From positions 1-64,000 of the IMG/VR virus record IMGVR_UViG_3300006925_000008: a stretch of DNA of 64,000 nt. One strand, written 5' to 3'. A program made the translations under genes and the position numbers. The stretch is from a virus. The notes under the pieces are model-generated. The model made no database searches. It was not told the DNA's origin and saw only the letters and a program-made list of their open reading frames with translations. Positions 8,699 to 16,938 of this stretch are shown here, one piece after another; position 1 is the stretch's first letter; each line of letters begins with the position of its first letter.

Positions 8699-9333
8699 GT
8701 GCGCTAACAATACCAGTTGCCCCAAAAATACCTATCAGTGTCGTATTGAGGCAGTGGTCAGGTGCGGTGTTAATCATCGATGAGAACACTAGAATTGAGG
8801 ATGTCGTTTCTGAAGAAGGGCCTGATTGGATAGAAGTCCCTGAAGAACATTCTTCGATTACATTATGGAATTACAAAGCACCTTTTGCGCTGTTGCCCTA
8901 TATTGACCTCCCATTTGAGGTGTTGAACAAAAGAGGAATGGCTGTTATCACTGCTGATGGCAGGAGAGGGTGGGTGATTTATGACATGGCAGTAAGCCCA
9001 ATGGCATCAACGGCGATTGAACCTGAAGACTGTCCCGACTTCATTGCTAGTTTAGAAGACAATCACTGGGAGGTTATACCAATGAAAGCAAAAGAAGTTG
9101 ATCAGAAAAAGCACTTCGCAAAAAGAACAGATGACGGTTCTTACGACTTTACTGCCGATGTTATTTGGGAGGGCAAAACCTGTGAATGGTGTGGCCACCC
9201 TCAAATGAAAGACCATGAGGGTCCATGTGAAGCATGTGATGCGGAACCACAGGCATATGACGGGGCAGGAGTTGTTAAAATGGACAAATCAATGCCTAGC
9301 ATTCCCGAACATCAAAGAGAGGACTGGGCATGA
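8695..9333 (+). CDS. Zinc-finger protein of unknown function
   Basis: A 212-residue protein with a beta-rich N-terminal half and one zinc site near the C-terminus (CEWCGHPQ ... CEACD). It is linked to both neighbours by four-base overlaps. Nothing in the N-terminal half is recognisable. Confidence 0.65.
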   Translation: MSALTIPVAPKIPISVVLRQWSGAVLIIDENTRIEDVVSEEGPDWIEVPEEHSSITLWNYKAPFALLPYIDLPFEVLNKRGMAVITADGRRGWVIYDMAVSPMASTAIEPEDCPDFIASLEDNHWEVIPMKAKEVDQKKHFAKRTDDGSYDFTADVIWEGKTCEWCGHPQMKDHEGPCEACDAEPQAYDGAGVVKMDKSMPSIPEHQREDWA

Positions 9334-9698
9334 GCGAGCCAATAGCGTGGTTGAACCCCCTAAATGATGAAGTCTATTACGAGGGGGACTTGATCCCTCA
9401 ATATGCATTTGATATGTCAGGTGCGCTTGTTTACGGCGAAACCTGCGTGGTCCTCAAAGACCCCGGTTTTACAGGAGTTGTAGTGGTTAAGCATAATGGA
9501 CAGAAAAGAGAAGTTGAATATACTCCTATGATTCCGCAGGAGGAAATCGTTGAATGGGTTTTGCCCGCAATAGAACCTGATGAAAAGGTGTTCTTTGTTG
9601 GACCTGAAAGCCCCGGATGGCGTTGGTTTTATGCCCGCCGTGCCACATTAGCATCGAGGTCCCAGTCCATGTCATCAGGAGAAGACATGGTGGTGTGA
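9330..9698 (+). CDS. Hypothetical protein
   Basis: A 122-residue, beta-rich protein (LKDPGFTGVVVVKHNGQKREVEYTP) starting in an ATGA overlap. No family recognised. Its stop is followed by GCCTTGA, a short sequence also seen directly or closely after stops at 945 and 2116. Confidence 0.6.
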   Translation: MSEPIAWLNPLNDEVYYEGDLIPQYAFDMSGALVYGETCVVLKDPGFTGVVVVKHNGQKREVEYTPMIPQEEIVEWVLPAIEPDEKVFFVGPESPGWRWFYARRATLASRSQSMSSGEDMVV

Positions 9699-9731
9699 GC
9701 CTTGAAAAGGCAGACCCCCTTGGCAGTTACT

Positions 9732-9872
9732 ATGCAAGACACTGTTTGGTGCGACGATTGCGACTGTCAAATGGTCAGCAAAGAGGAGATATTTGAATGT
9801 CCAGTATGCAAAGACTACATCAGTTGGGACGCATATTATGAACAAAAAGCCGCCCGTTGGGGGAGGATTTGA
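9732..9872 (+). CDS. 46-residue zinc-ribbon microprotein
   Basis: ATG 9732 opens a 46-codon frame ending TGA at 9870-9872. It encodes a clean zinc ribbon: WCDDCDC near the N-terminus and ECPVCK 14-18 residues later, with a basic tail. The next gene starts three bases after the stop. The paired CxxC motifs and tight packing argue that it is real despite its length. Confidence 0.65.
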   Translation: MQDTVWCDDCDCQMVSKEEIFECPVCKDYISWDAYYEQKAARWGRI

Positions 9873-9874
9873 AT

Positions 9875-10180
9875 ATGTCTGATTGGGACGGACTCGTCGC
9901 TGAACGCAAATATCGAATGGCTATTCAGCCATGGAACGAGGTCATTACCGAATTGAGGGTTGACCGAGGGATGTTGATCGGTAGTAGTCAATTCACCGAA
10001 GACATGACCGGAGTTGAAAGAGTCAACGCATTGACCGTCATTGATGCGGCTATCAAGACAGCAAATGGATGGATTGAGCATTACAGAAAAGACCGAGACA
10101 GAATACAGGGAGGTATTCTGAATGTATTCAAGACCAAGAAAATACAGTCCATGACCGATGAAGAATTAGGTGAGATATGA
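9875..10180 (+). CDS. Hypothetical helical protein
   Basis: The ATG at 9875 is chosen because GGGGAGGA lies 6-13 bases upstream and it fits immediately after the preceding microprotein; an in-frame TTG at 9857 would overlap it. About 101 residues, mostly helical and charged, with no cysteines. No family recognised. The stop overlaps the next start. Confidence 0.6.
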   Translation: MSDWDGLVAERKYRMAIQPWNEVITELRVDRGMLIGSSQFTEDMTGVERVNALTVIDAAIKTANGWIEHYRKDRDRIQGGILNVFKTKKIQSMTDEELGEI

Positions 10181-10332
10181 TGGAGGCCGCTGAAAAGGTC
10201 AATGTCAAATGCCCTGATTGTAAAAACGACTACATGCTAAGAGATGGGGAGAAAATGGATATAATCAACCGCAAGGTAAAACCAGTAATCAAATGCCCTG
10301 TTTGTAGGAGGTGGATGTTTCATGATGCCTGA
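10177..10332 (+). CDS. 51-residue zinc-ribbon microprotein
   Basis: ATG 10177 overlaps the previous TGA; the 51-codon frame ends at 10332 inside the start of the next gene (ATG 10322/10325). It carries KCPDCKNDYM and KCPVCRRW, a textbook two-knuckle zinc ribbon spaced 24 residues apart. Both coupling overlaps and both CxxC motifs support it. Confidence 0.7.
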   Translation: MMEAAEKVNVKCPDCKNDYMLRDGEKMDIINRKVKPVIKCPVCRRWMFHDA

Positions 10333-10855
10333 ACCAACACAGCGAGACATTGAATGGGCTTATCGTCTATGGAATGGTTTGGCTCTCGGAGGCTCGTGGA
10401 CATTGCCAGCAGTAGGCGTATATGTCAGGACAGGTGAGACTCAACTGACGCTGGCTATAATGCACAGTAGTAAACCCGTTGACGATGCTTTTGGCTCATC
10501 TATATTTGACCGACATGATTGGATTGTTGGGCTAAGTGAATTGATTAACTGGAATGTCAATGAGGATATTCATGAAGCATTTGACAATCATGAAGATCAG
10601 ATTATTGTAAAGGATGAAGACATCGGCAATGTCGCATTATGTGACACGGGCTGTGGTGCTATTATCCGTATTGTTGCATTGAATGCAGGAGTCCAATATA
10701 TCCCAATTAGCATGGAGGGCCAATGCCCCCTATGCGGCGAGTTGGAGGCAATTCCTCACGATATGAGGGGCAAGCATGTAGTTGTTGATGATTCAGCGTA
10801 TCTGATGAAACAGCAAAAGGCTAGAGAAGCACCACCTGTCAATGAAGAGGAATGA
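10322..10855 (+). CDS. Zinc-binding hypothetical protein
   Basis: A 177-residue protein beginning at ATG 10322 or 10325, overlapping the preceding microprotein. The C-terminal half contains CDTGC and CPLCG, one probable zinc ribbon. The N-terminal half looks globular with mixed alpha/beta content. No homology recognised. The stop overlaps the next ATG. Confidence 0.65.
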   Translation: MMPEPTQRDIEWAYRLWNGLALGGSWTLPAVGVYVRTGETQLTLAIMHSSKPVDDAFGSSIFDRHDWIVGLSELINWNVNEDIHEAFDNHEDQIIVKDEDIGNVALCDTGCGAIIRIVALNAGVQYIPISMEGQCPLCGELEAIPHDMRGKHVVVDDSAYLMKQQKAREAPPVNEEE

Positions 10856-11157
10856 ACATGACGAAGAAAACAGATTGGGGCCACCTTGAATCTAGGCTGA
10901 TAGGTAAAATCGAGGCTAGATGTCATATGGGGATGGAGTTGCACACTATGACTTCAAAGGGTTTCAATACACGCATTTTGAATATCAGACTTTTCCGAGT
11001 TGTCCCAAACTTTTCAGGACACACGGGCTATACGAAGCAGGGGGTCATGCTAACCAAAGATGAGGTTCGTGATTTACATTCTTATTTGACCGAGGCATTA
11101 GCAAATGACAGTCTTTGGGACGATCAAGAAACAAGCGGAGTTGTTCCTATTGAATGA
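10852..11157 (+). CDS. Hypothetical protein
   Basis: A 101-residue protein starting in a four-base overlap (ATG 10852; ATG 10858 is an alternative). It has a helical N-terminus, a beta central part (NIRLFRVVPNF) and a C-terminal helix (TKDEVRDLHSYLTEAL). No known domain. It precedes the TFB-like gene and may overlap it. Confidence 0.6.
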   Translation: MNMTKKTDWGHLESRLIGKIEARCHMGMELHTMTSKGFNTRILNIRLFRVVPNFSGHTGYTKQGVMLTKDEVRDLHSYLTEALANDSLWDDQETSGVVPIE

Positions 11158-11548
11158 ACAATTTTACGACATTCACTTTGAAAAGGCCGAGCAAATATGC
11201 TCCGCATTAGACCTTCCTCAAGACATTGCCATACTATCATATGACTTATGGATGGCATTACTGATGAAGGTCCCTAGGACTCCTGTGAGGCTTCTATGCG
11301 ATTGCATCTATGTCGTAGCACATATGACCGGCAACAGGCGTTCTGTCAATTCTCTAGCGGATACCGCTAAATCAGTCACCGGCTTCAGGGTCAGGGTTAT
11401 GTCAAAGGACAAGAGGAGGGAGGGGACTAGGTGGGTCCAAACCACCGATTTACAACCTATTGTGTTGAGCGTTATACCTGACCAAGATGCACTTGATTTG
11501 TTGCTATCTGAATACCCCTCCCCTCCAACGGAGGAGGGAGCGGCTTGA
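11105..11548 (+). CDS. TFB/TFIIB-like cyclin-fold protein
   Basis: Residues about 25-95 align by eye with one cyclin repeat of archaeal TFB: EQICSALDLPQDI, a helix ending YDLWMALL, the RTPVRLLCDCIYVVAHMTG helix and the NRRSVNSLADTAK helix that corresponds to the RTLDEIAQ segment. Full TFBs have a zinc ribbon and two repeats; this protein has one repeat and no zinc ribbon, so it would be a truncated or specialised factor. It might redirect host transcription. The start is uncertain: ATG 11105 overlaps the previous gene by 53 bases, while TTG 11150 has GCGGAG nine bases upstream. Confidence 0.5.
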   Translation: MTVFGTIKKQAELFLLNEQFYDIHFEKAEQICSALDLPQDIAILSYDLWMALLMKVPRTPVRLLCDCIYVVAHMTGNRRSVNSLADTAKSVTGFRVRVMSKDKRREGTRWVQTTDLQPIVLSVIPDQDALDLLLSEYPSPPTEEGAA

Positions 11549-13005
11549 ATACATATTCGGATTTACCTTTCAGGTCTCTTGCTGAATGCACTAGACTAAT
11601 GGGTTCATTGAAACCTGAACGCCTGATAGCAAACTGTTTGAATGCGAACAAATCAAATCAATACGCTATTGTTTACTACTTCTATTCTCCTTCTAGCGAT
11701 ACTCGGTTGTCTGATGAAGACTTCAGGGAGATATTCTTTCATCTGACCGATGCACATGCTGATGAGGTCGATGATGACCCTGACCCTATACACTTGTTAT
11801 CTCAATTGTCAGAAGCACATAGCACTACTATGAATGCGGGCCGTGCAATTAGCATTTTGAAAATGGTCCTGACAGCGAGTGATAATGAGTTAAGAGCCGA
11901 ATACATGAGGCCATTGTTTCAAAGGATTGACTCAAGAGACTTACATTCACTGATCATGAGAATGAGTATCAGAACGGGGGTTGCTAGAAGGAGACATATC
12001 ATCGCCGCACTAGCGTGGGCCAATGGAGAGTTGTATTACCAAATCAAAAGAGCATCATACTTAGTGGGTATGGAGAGGACATGTTTTGTATTATCGCAGG
12101 GCGAGGACCTGTATCCGCTCATACAGCCCAAAACAGGCATTGGCATCATAATCCCATCCCCCACCTATGTCGAGTCTCCAAATGATGTCAAGTTTACAGG
12201 CTGTTATATGGAGCATCCTGAAGGGGAGTGGATGAGCCTGCATGTAATGGAGGACACAATCAAATTGTTTGACTCATCAGGTTCCGAAGTTGACATGGAG
12301 GGCGGTTATGAGATATACAATACATTCCCCAATGGCATTTACCTCGTGGAGTATGCATCACATAGAGGTCGGCAACTGCTAGTGTGCGACATCCTCAATG
12401 ACAACAACCTCACCTATGCAAACAGAAGAAAATCGTTGGAAGATACATTACCTAAATGGGCTTTGAAAAAGGTCAAGAAATTATCTGACCCAACAGATGC
12501 AAGCCAGCATATATCGAAAGACAAAGCCGTTATACTGTGGAATGCTGATGGAGTAAACACTTATGAAAATACACATTATGAGATGGTTGTAATGTCAGCA
12601 AAGGTCAAGAAAAAGCCTATTTTCAGGGTGGTGAGTGGCAAATGGGTCGAATCTATTCACGAGTCTCACGCACCATTGGTGGGTAAATGGAGAGTAGCGG
12701 CTAGAGATGGCAACTCGTATTATCCAGTTGGATTGATCGAAGCGGAACCCGATATAACCAAGAAACTGAAACAGATGAACCCGTCATCGGCAAAATTGTT
12801 GAATGATGAGTTTACATTAGCCACCCCTATCTTTGTTGAAGCCGAGGTAAATGCCGCAGGCTGGGGTGACTATGGTCCATACATACACGGGCGGATAATT
12901 TCAATTGTCCATTCCGCTGGCAAGAAAGACTGTGTAGGGATTGAAGAGATAGAGATGCTTTGTGGGATGGATGAAGATGGGACAGAAGAACAACAGATTG
13001 GATGA
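11545..13005 (+). CDS. Divergent ATP-dependent DNA ligase homologue, motif I degenerate
   Basis: A 486-residue protein with the three-part layout of archaeal DNA ligases. The N-terminal helical DNA-binding domain (to about 160) contains GRAISILKMVLTASDNE and MSIRTGVA segments resembling the rK..lL..ll and LRiGv motifs. The adenylation-like region is about 185-355. The C-terminal OB-fold-like part (360-455) includes YYPVGLIEAE and ATPIFVEAEV. Where a ligase has KxDGxR, this protein has EHPEGEW (223-229): the nucleophilic Lys and the Arg are missing. Motif III (near E269) and motif IV (AVILW) are weak. Probably a non-catalytic or mechanistically altered ligase relative. The assignment is by eye. 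Confidence 0.5.
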   Translation: MNTYSDLPFRSLAECTRLMGSLKPERLIANCLNANKSNQYAIVYYFYSPSSDTRLSDEDFREIFFHLTDAHADEVDDDPDPIHLLSQLSEAHSTTMNAGRAISILKMVLTASDNELRAEYMRPLFQRIDSRDLHSLIMRMSIRTGVARRRHIIAALAWANGELYYQIKRASYLVGMERTCFVLSQGEDLYPLIQPKTGIGIIIPSPTYVESPNDVKFTGCYMEHPEGEWMSLHVMEDTIKLFDSSGSEVDMEGGYEIYNTFPNGIYLVEYASHRGRQLLVCDILNDNNLTYANRRKSLEDTLPKWALKKVKKLSDPTDASQHISKDKAVILWNADGVNTYENTHYEMVVMSAKVKKKPIFRVVSGKWVESIHESHAPLVGKWRVAARDGNSYYPVGLIEAEPDITKKLKQMNPSSAKLLNDEFTLATPIFVEAEVNAAGWGDYGPYIHGRIISIVHSAGKKDCVGIEEIEMLCGMDEDGTEEQQIG

Positions 13006-13168
13006 GGTATTTGCTATCGATAATTGGCTAATACGGTGGATGTGGATAATATGGCTTTTGACAATATCAATACTCACGATAATAGCATTGACTCCAATAT
13101 GGTTAGTCATCAAACTGATGGACTTAGCGGATTGGGCATGGATGCGGATATTTCACCGTCACCATTGA
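12977..13168 (+). CDS. Small membrane protein
   Basis: About 63 residues, starting ATG 12977 (or TTG 12998, overlapping the previous stop). One long or two short membrane helices are evident (WLIRWMWIIWLL then ISILTIIALTPIWLVI), followed by DLADWAWMRIF and a basic RHH end. It overlaps both the ligase-like gene and the next gene in other frames. A hydrophobic composition like this is unlikely by chance, but the overlaps leave some doubt. Confidence 0.5.
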   Translation: MGQKNNRLDEVFAIDNWLIRWMWIIWLLTISILTIIALTPIWLVIKLMDLADWAWMRIFHRHH

Positions 13169-13533
13169 GTTATGAGGATTTGACTAGAATCCTATTGGTA
13201 TCAACGATGAGGCCATCAATCACCTGTCAAAAAACAACTTCAAGAGCATGTGGATATATCATTAGGCCTGAAATTAGATTCCCTAGATTTACAGGGAGGG
13301 TGGCTCAATACTTGGAGTCGTTAGGCCTAATCCCTCGTGAGTTATATGCCAAGCCTGAAGAGATAAATAGAATACTTTCGATCACTAGAGGGATGGATGA
13401 GTTTGTCCCAAACCATGAGGGCCTTATGCTTGTCCGTGCATTGAATGGACGGCTCAAACAGCCTAAGAACCACCAAGAAGTTTTAGAGGCTTTACAGATG
13501 ATTGAGGACGCTAGATTGAGTGAGCCTTCATAA
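13099..13533 (+). CDS. Hypothetical protein
   Basis: About 144 residues from ATG 13099; ATG 13138 is an equally good start and would shorten the overlap with the membrane-protein frame. The convincing part is the C-terminal 115 residues: RPEIRFPRFTGRVAQYLESL, then helical EEINRILSITRGMDEF and EVLEALQMIEDA. The regular helices suggest a small DNA- or protein-binding domain. No family recognised. Confidence 0.55.
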   Translation: MVSHQTDGLSGLGMDADISPSPLSYEDLTRILLVSTMRPSITCQKTTSRACGYIIRPEIRFPRFTGRVAQYLESLGLIPRELYAKPEEINRILSITRGMDEFVPNHEGLMLVRALNGRLKQPKNHQEVLEALQMIEDARLSEPS

Positions 13534-13585
13534 GAGAGATGTTGATAGGACATATCCCGCAGAAGCGTAAAATGAGTTGAAGATT

Positions 13586-14908
13586 ATGATGAATGAGACA
13601 CTAAAGAGAATAGGAACAAGCAAAGGATGGTCCGACGAAGAAACAACTAGCAAGTTTGCTGTGTTTGTTCAAGAGTCCTTCCCCGAAGTATGGACACAGA
13701 ACGGAAATAAATTGGACGGCCTAGATGCCGATGATTTGGACTTCTTTTCAGCATCCTTCGATGTCAGCATGAACCGTCGCACTGGCGGCGGCGGCGGCAA
13801 AGGCGAAGAATGGGTTGGCATGATTGTAGCATACAATGGCCGACGAGACACTATGGAGCGACAGCGAACACTTGCTGTTGACAGTGCTGAAGGAAACCTT
13901 GCACAGGCATTGCGTTACGGAATGCAGTATAACGGCAACCCTGTCGGTATTGGCCGTGCATATCTGAATGATGGCGGAGACTGGGTTCTAGTCGATGCTG
14001 ATGACAAACAGGTCCATTCTGAAAAGGCTTCAGACAAACCTCCTCGCTGGGTCATCCCGATCAATGGCGGTCAAATGCACATTGCTATGATTGGCTCAAA
14101 GAACGGTGGCAAATATCCAAAGCCTGCATTCATGCCTAAGCGTGAATGGGTGTTCATTGGCAACAAGAAGGACCTATTCCTTTCAGATGGTCCATTGCCT
14201 CCTCGCACGCTTGAATGCTCCTTTGAATCGGCTGATTTGCACTTACAGATGCATCGCCCAATTCGTTTCAAGGCTGAAGAAGCCGAGGGTTGGCCTGACA
14301 AGACCAAGACTATCCTCCGCACTGGCAACATGACGGCATCATACGACCTAGAATGGGTCCCTGATGCTCAACTGGACAAAGCCACTGCCATCTTCAAGCC
14401 TGACCAATTCATGGCTCAATTCATGGATGTTGTTGATTTGAATGACCTGTGGGAATACCACGATGCAAATGCAACTACTTCTCCAAATGGTAAAACATAT
14501 GGTCCAACCTTCGCCATTTCAGGCGTTGTCGATTACATTGATTATGACGGCAAAGAAGCACCATCCTTCATCGAAGGCGGCTTCAAGCATTCTCTCACTA
14601 TCAGCAGTAACAGTCTCCGCCGAGATAACCCTGATGCCAGCCTTTGGGTCGAATTGACTCGCTACTTGGTTGACAACCATCAGGCTTTGAAGGTTCTGAA
14701 GCAGGACGGCTGGAAGCCTTATGCCCGTGGTTCAAGAGTTTGGATTGTTGTTCGATCACGAACATGGGATGCAACCGATGGCTCTCGCAACATGTCTCTT
14801 GATGGCCTTAGCACCTATGCTATGCCAATGCGTTCAATCGTCGCTCAAGAGCCTGACGCTCAATCAAGTGACCTAACTGGTCTCAACGACTTCAGCGGTG
14901 GTGCTTGA
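13586..14908 (+). CDS. Probable single-stranded DNA-binding protein
   Basis: About 440 residues (ATG 13586 or 13589). A Gly-rich segment (TGGGGGKG) near residue 70 precedes beta-rich regions. The last 120 residues, from FAISGVVDYIDYDG to SRVWIVVRSRTWD and LDGLSTYAMPMRSI, have an OB-fold-like beta pattern. The C-terminus is short and acidic-polar (LTGLNDFSGGA), loosely like SSB tails. It lies directly before a RecA/Sak4-like ATPase, the usual place for a phage recombination SSB. Codon use (more CGC, CTC, GTC, few rare codons) differs from its neighbours and suggests high expression. No sequence match was made, so the function is tentative. Confidence 0.4.
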   Translation: MMNETLKRIGTSKGWSDEETTSKFAVFVQESFPEVWTQNGNKLDGLDADDLDFFSASFDVSMNRRTGGGGGKGEEWVGMIVAYNGRRDTMERQRTLAVDSAEGNLAQALRYGMQYNGNPVGIGRAYLNDGGDWVLVDADDKQVHSEKASDKPPRWVIPINGGQMHIAMIGSKNGGKYPKPAFMPKREWVFIGNKKDLFLSDGPLPPRTLECSFESADLHLQMHRPIRFKAEEAEGWPDKTKTILRTGNMTASYDLEWVPDAQLDKATAIFKPDQFMAQFMDVVDLNDLWEYHDANATTSPNGKTYGPTFAISGVVDYIDYDGKEAPSFIEGGFKHSLTISSNSLRRDNPDASLWVELTRYLVDNHQALKVLKQDGWKPYARGSRVWIVVRSRTWDATDGSRNMSLDGLSTYAMPMRSIVAQEPDAQSSDLTGLNDFSGGA

Positions 14909-15241
14909 ATGGGCTGGTGGCCTTTGGACCTCAAGACTGGGGGTATTGCTTTTGGGGCTGAAGGTCTCAAAGAAGGACTCATGTGGGGCGACTCCGTTGC
15001 CGACATTGTTGATGCGGAGTTGACTTCGTTCCTTCACCAAGTCATCAAGCAAACTAGCGCAGTGTTCACCGCCGAAGTTGGCAGGGAACCAATGCCTATT
15101 GAGATTCTATGCGGTTTGGCATTCAGCCTAAACGCCTGCGAGACTCACGAGCCATTGAACAGTCTATTTCCTGAAGGCATTAAATCAGCACATACGCTGA
15201 AGGTTGAAGTCGGACGGGTTGATCAGGAGGACTTAGAATGA
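14909..15241 (+). CDS. Hypothetical protein
   Basis: A 110-residue protein starting one base after the preceding stop (TGAATG). Mostly helical, with VADIVDAELTSFLHQVIKQ and a stretch EILCGLAFSLNACE. It ends in an ATGA overlap with the RecA-like gene. The position between the putative SSB and the recombinase suggests a partner of one of them; nothing more can be said. Confidence 0.6.
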   Translation: MGWWPLDLKTGGIAFGAEGLKEGLMWGDSVADIVDAELTSFLHQVIKQTSAVFTAEVGREPMPIEILCGLAFSLNACETHEPLNSLFPEGIKSAHTLKVEVGRVDQEDLE

Positions 15242-16431
15242 GCGGAACAGGATTTTTTGACAGCGTTGCATTGGTGGACACCACGAAGGACCCATCTGAA
15301 ATGAAGAAGGTCCCGGTGCAGGAATTGCCATCGACTTCAACAGTTGCGGCCCCATCAAAGGTTATGAACCCAAACCCCCCTTCTGAACCAATCGACTACA
15401 CCAGCCCAAATCCCCCAATCGATTCGCTCATTGAAGAGGTCGTGGCGGAGATGCCAATTCAGGCGGCTCACAGTAGCCAACTGACTAACTGGGACTCACC
15501 GGGGGCTTTCATTGTCAAAGACGCTAGACTATTGGCTCAATATACGCCAACATGCGTTTTAGCCATGATTGCAGGTCCTGCAAAGAGCGGTAAGACGGGA
15601 ATGGTGCTAGATAGCCTCACGCCTGAAGAAGTGGCCAATGGTGCTGAAATATGGCATGTTGATTTTGACTTGGGTGGAGACACCACTAAGGCGGCTCACC
15701 ATTCTGATAAGAAGGACAACATTGTCGTTATCTCTCCGTGGGTCATGGTTCAGAATCAAAGCCGTGTCCCTTATGACTTTCAAGCAACATATCAGCGTGT
15801 GCTGGACATTCTAAACCACGCTCATGAAGTTGCCAAGGAACAGGCTAAGTATTTCATGGAGCATGGGTCAATGCCAAAACCGTATCTGAAGACTCTAGTA
15901 TTCGACGGTGCTGATCAATGGCTGAACATCTGTGGGACCTTGATGAAGGTGTATGACCTTGAATTAGGTCGTGATGGCATTGCCACTACTGGTCAAAAGA
16001 CCACCACCAAAATTGGCCGTTTCAACTGGGAGATTCGTAAGAACAGATACAGGGCGGCTTTGCCTCATGGGATGCAGGAGACCGCTCGTTTGGGCGTTCA
16101 CTGCTATGTGATTACTCACATGAAACCATCCTATGACAGCAATGGCAACGAGATTCTTGGGTCTGATGTCCCTGACATCCTCCCTCGTAGCGAGGGAGAC
16201 TTTCAACAGTTGATTCATGTCAAGGTGTTGCAGGAACGCAATGAGAAGGGCGAGTTGACAGGCAGTAGCAGGTCGCAAGCAACAGTCGTTGAGAACCGCA
16301 CCAGTTTGAAGTGTGGACAGCCAATCGTGCTATTCGTCCGTAATGCCGAAAACCCACAGTGGTATGGCTGGCCGGGGCTTAGGGATGGTTCATTCGATCA
16401 TGGGACCGATTTGATTGGTTATCCTGAATGA
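15238..16431 (+). CDS. RecA-like ATPase, Sak4/AAA_24 type
   Basis: A 397-residue protein with a disordered, Pro-rich first 75 residues. The RecA-fold core has Walker A GPAKSGKT (113-120), a strand ending in the acidic VDFDLGGD, Walker B LKTLVFDGAD (D223) and a later VHCYVITHMKPS strand. The order and the Walker A form resemble Sak4-like single-strand annealing recombinases and related phage ATPases. It probably works with the upstream putative SSB in recombination-dependent replication or repair. The start overlaps the previous stop. Confidence 0.75.
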   Translation: MSGTGFFDSVALVDTTKDPSEMKKVPVQELPSTSTVAAPSKVMNPNPPSEPIDYTSPNPPIDSLIEEVVAEMPIQAAHSSQLTNWDSPGAFIVKDARLLAQYTPTCVLAMIAGPAKSGKTGMVLDSLTPEEVANGAEIWHVDFDLGGDTTKAAHHSDKKDNIVVISPWVMVQNQSRVPYDFQATYQRVLDILNHAHEVAKEQAKYFMEHGSMPKPYLKTLVFDGADQWLNICGTLMKVYDLELGRDGIATTGQKTTTKIGRFNWEIRKNRYRAALPHGMQETARLGVHCYVITHMKPSYDSNGNEILGSDVPDILPRSEGDFQQLIHVKVLQERNEKGELTGSSRSQATVVENRTSLKCGQPIVLFVRNAENPQWYGWPGLRDGSFDHGTDLIGYPE

Positions 16432-16441
16432 GGTGTTTGAT

Positions 16442-16717
16442 ATGAGTGAGAAACACGATGACTGGAAAACAGGCAATGGACGCACATGGTATTTTGATGA
16501 TGCCTTGAATACGAAAGTTACGCTTAACAGCCCTATTGCATTCCTTGCATATCAGGCACAGCAATTCAGAAAGTTGTATCACATGACGAAGCATATTGTC
16601 GATTACAGTGGAGCCGTCGAGGAATTAAGCCTCAATGACATTGAAACTGCAAAGAAGGCGGTGGTCAATCTATTCGTTGACCAAGACATCGATGATGCAC
16701 CGGATGATGAATCATGA
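16442..16717 (+). CDS. Hypothetical protein
   Basis: ATG 16442 is selected because GAGGTG lies about 6 bases upstream; 91 residues. It has a helical core (SPIAFLAYQAQQFRKLYHMTK) and a second helix (DIETAKKAVVNLFV), then an acidic tail. No cysteines and no family recognised. Confidence 0.6.
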   Translation: MSEKHDDWKTGNGRTWYFDDALNTKVTLNSPIAFLAYQAQQFRKLYHMTKHIVDYSGAVEELSLNDIETAKKAVVNLFVDQDIDDAPDDES

Positions 16718-16938
16718 AGCAGGAGTGGCAGTGGATGACAACTCTAAATATCAAGGACGCTGGTGTTGCCGAAGCCTCTAGGACCATGTGTTGGTTCTGT
16801 GGTGGTAAAATGATTTGGCAATGCGATAATGACTTGGATGAAGTTTTCATGACTGAAGATGAAGGGATCGTCGCCACGCTAGTATGCGACTCCTGCAATG
16901 CCACAGCGCAATACATACAGAAGGAGGAGTCCGAATGA
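16714..16938 (+). CDS. Small zinc-ribbon protein
   Basis: A 74-residue protein with two CxxC knuckles (CWFCGGK and CDSCNA) about 35 residues apart, separated by an acidic loop. It overlaps the previous stop by four bases and the next start (ATG 16935) by four bases. Lying between the RecA-like ATPase and the Fe-S nuclease, it may be an accessory to either; this is inference. Confidence 0.65.
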   Translation: MKQEWQWMTTLNIKDAGVAEASRTMCWFCGGKMIWQCDNDLDEVFMTEDEGIVATLVCDSCNATAQYIQKEESE

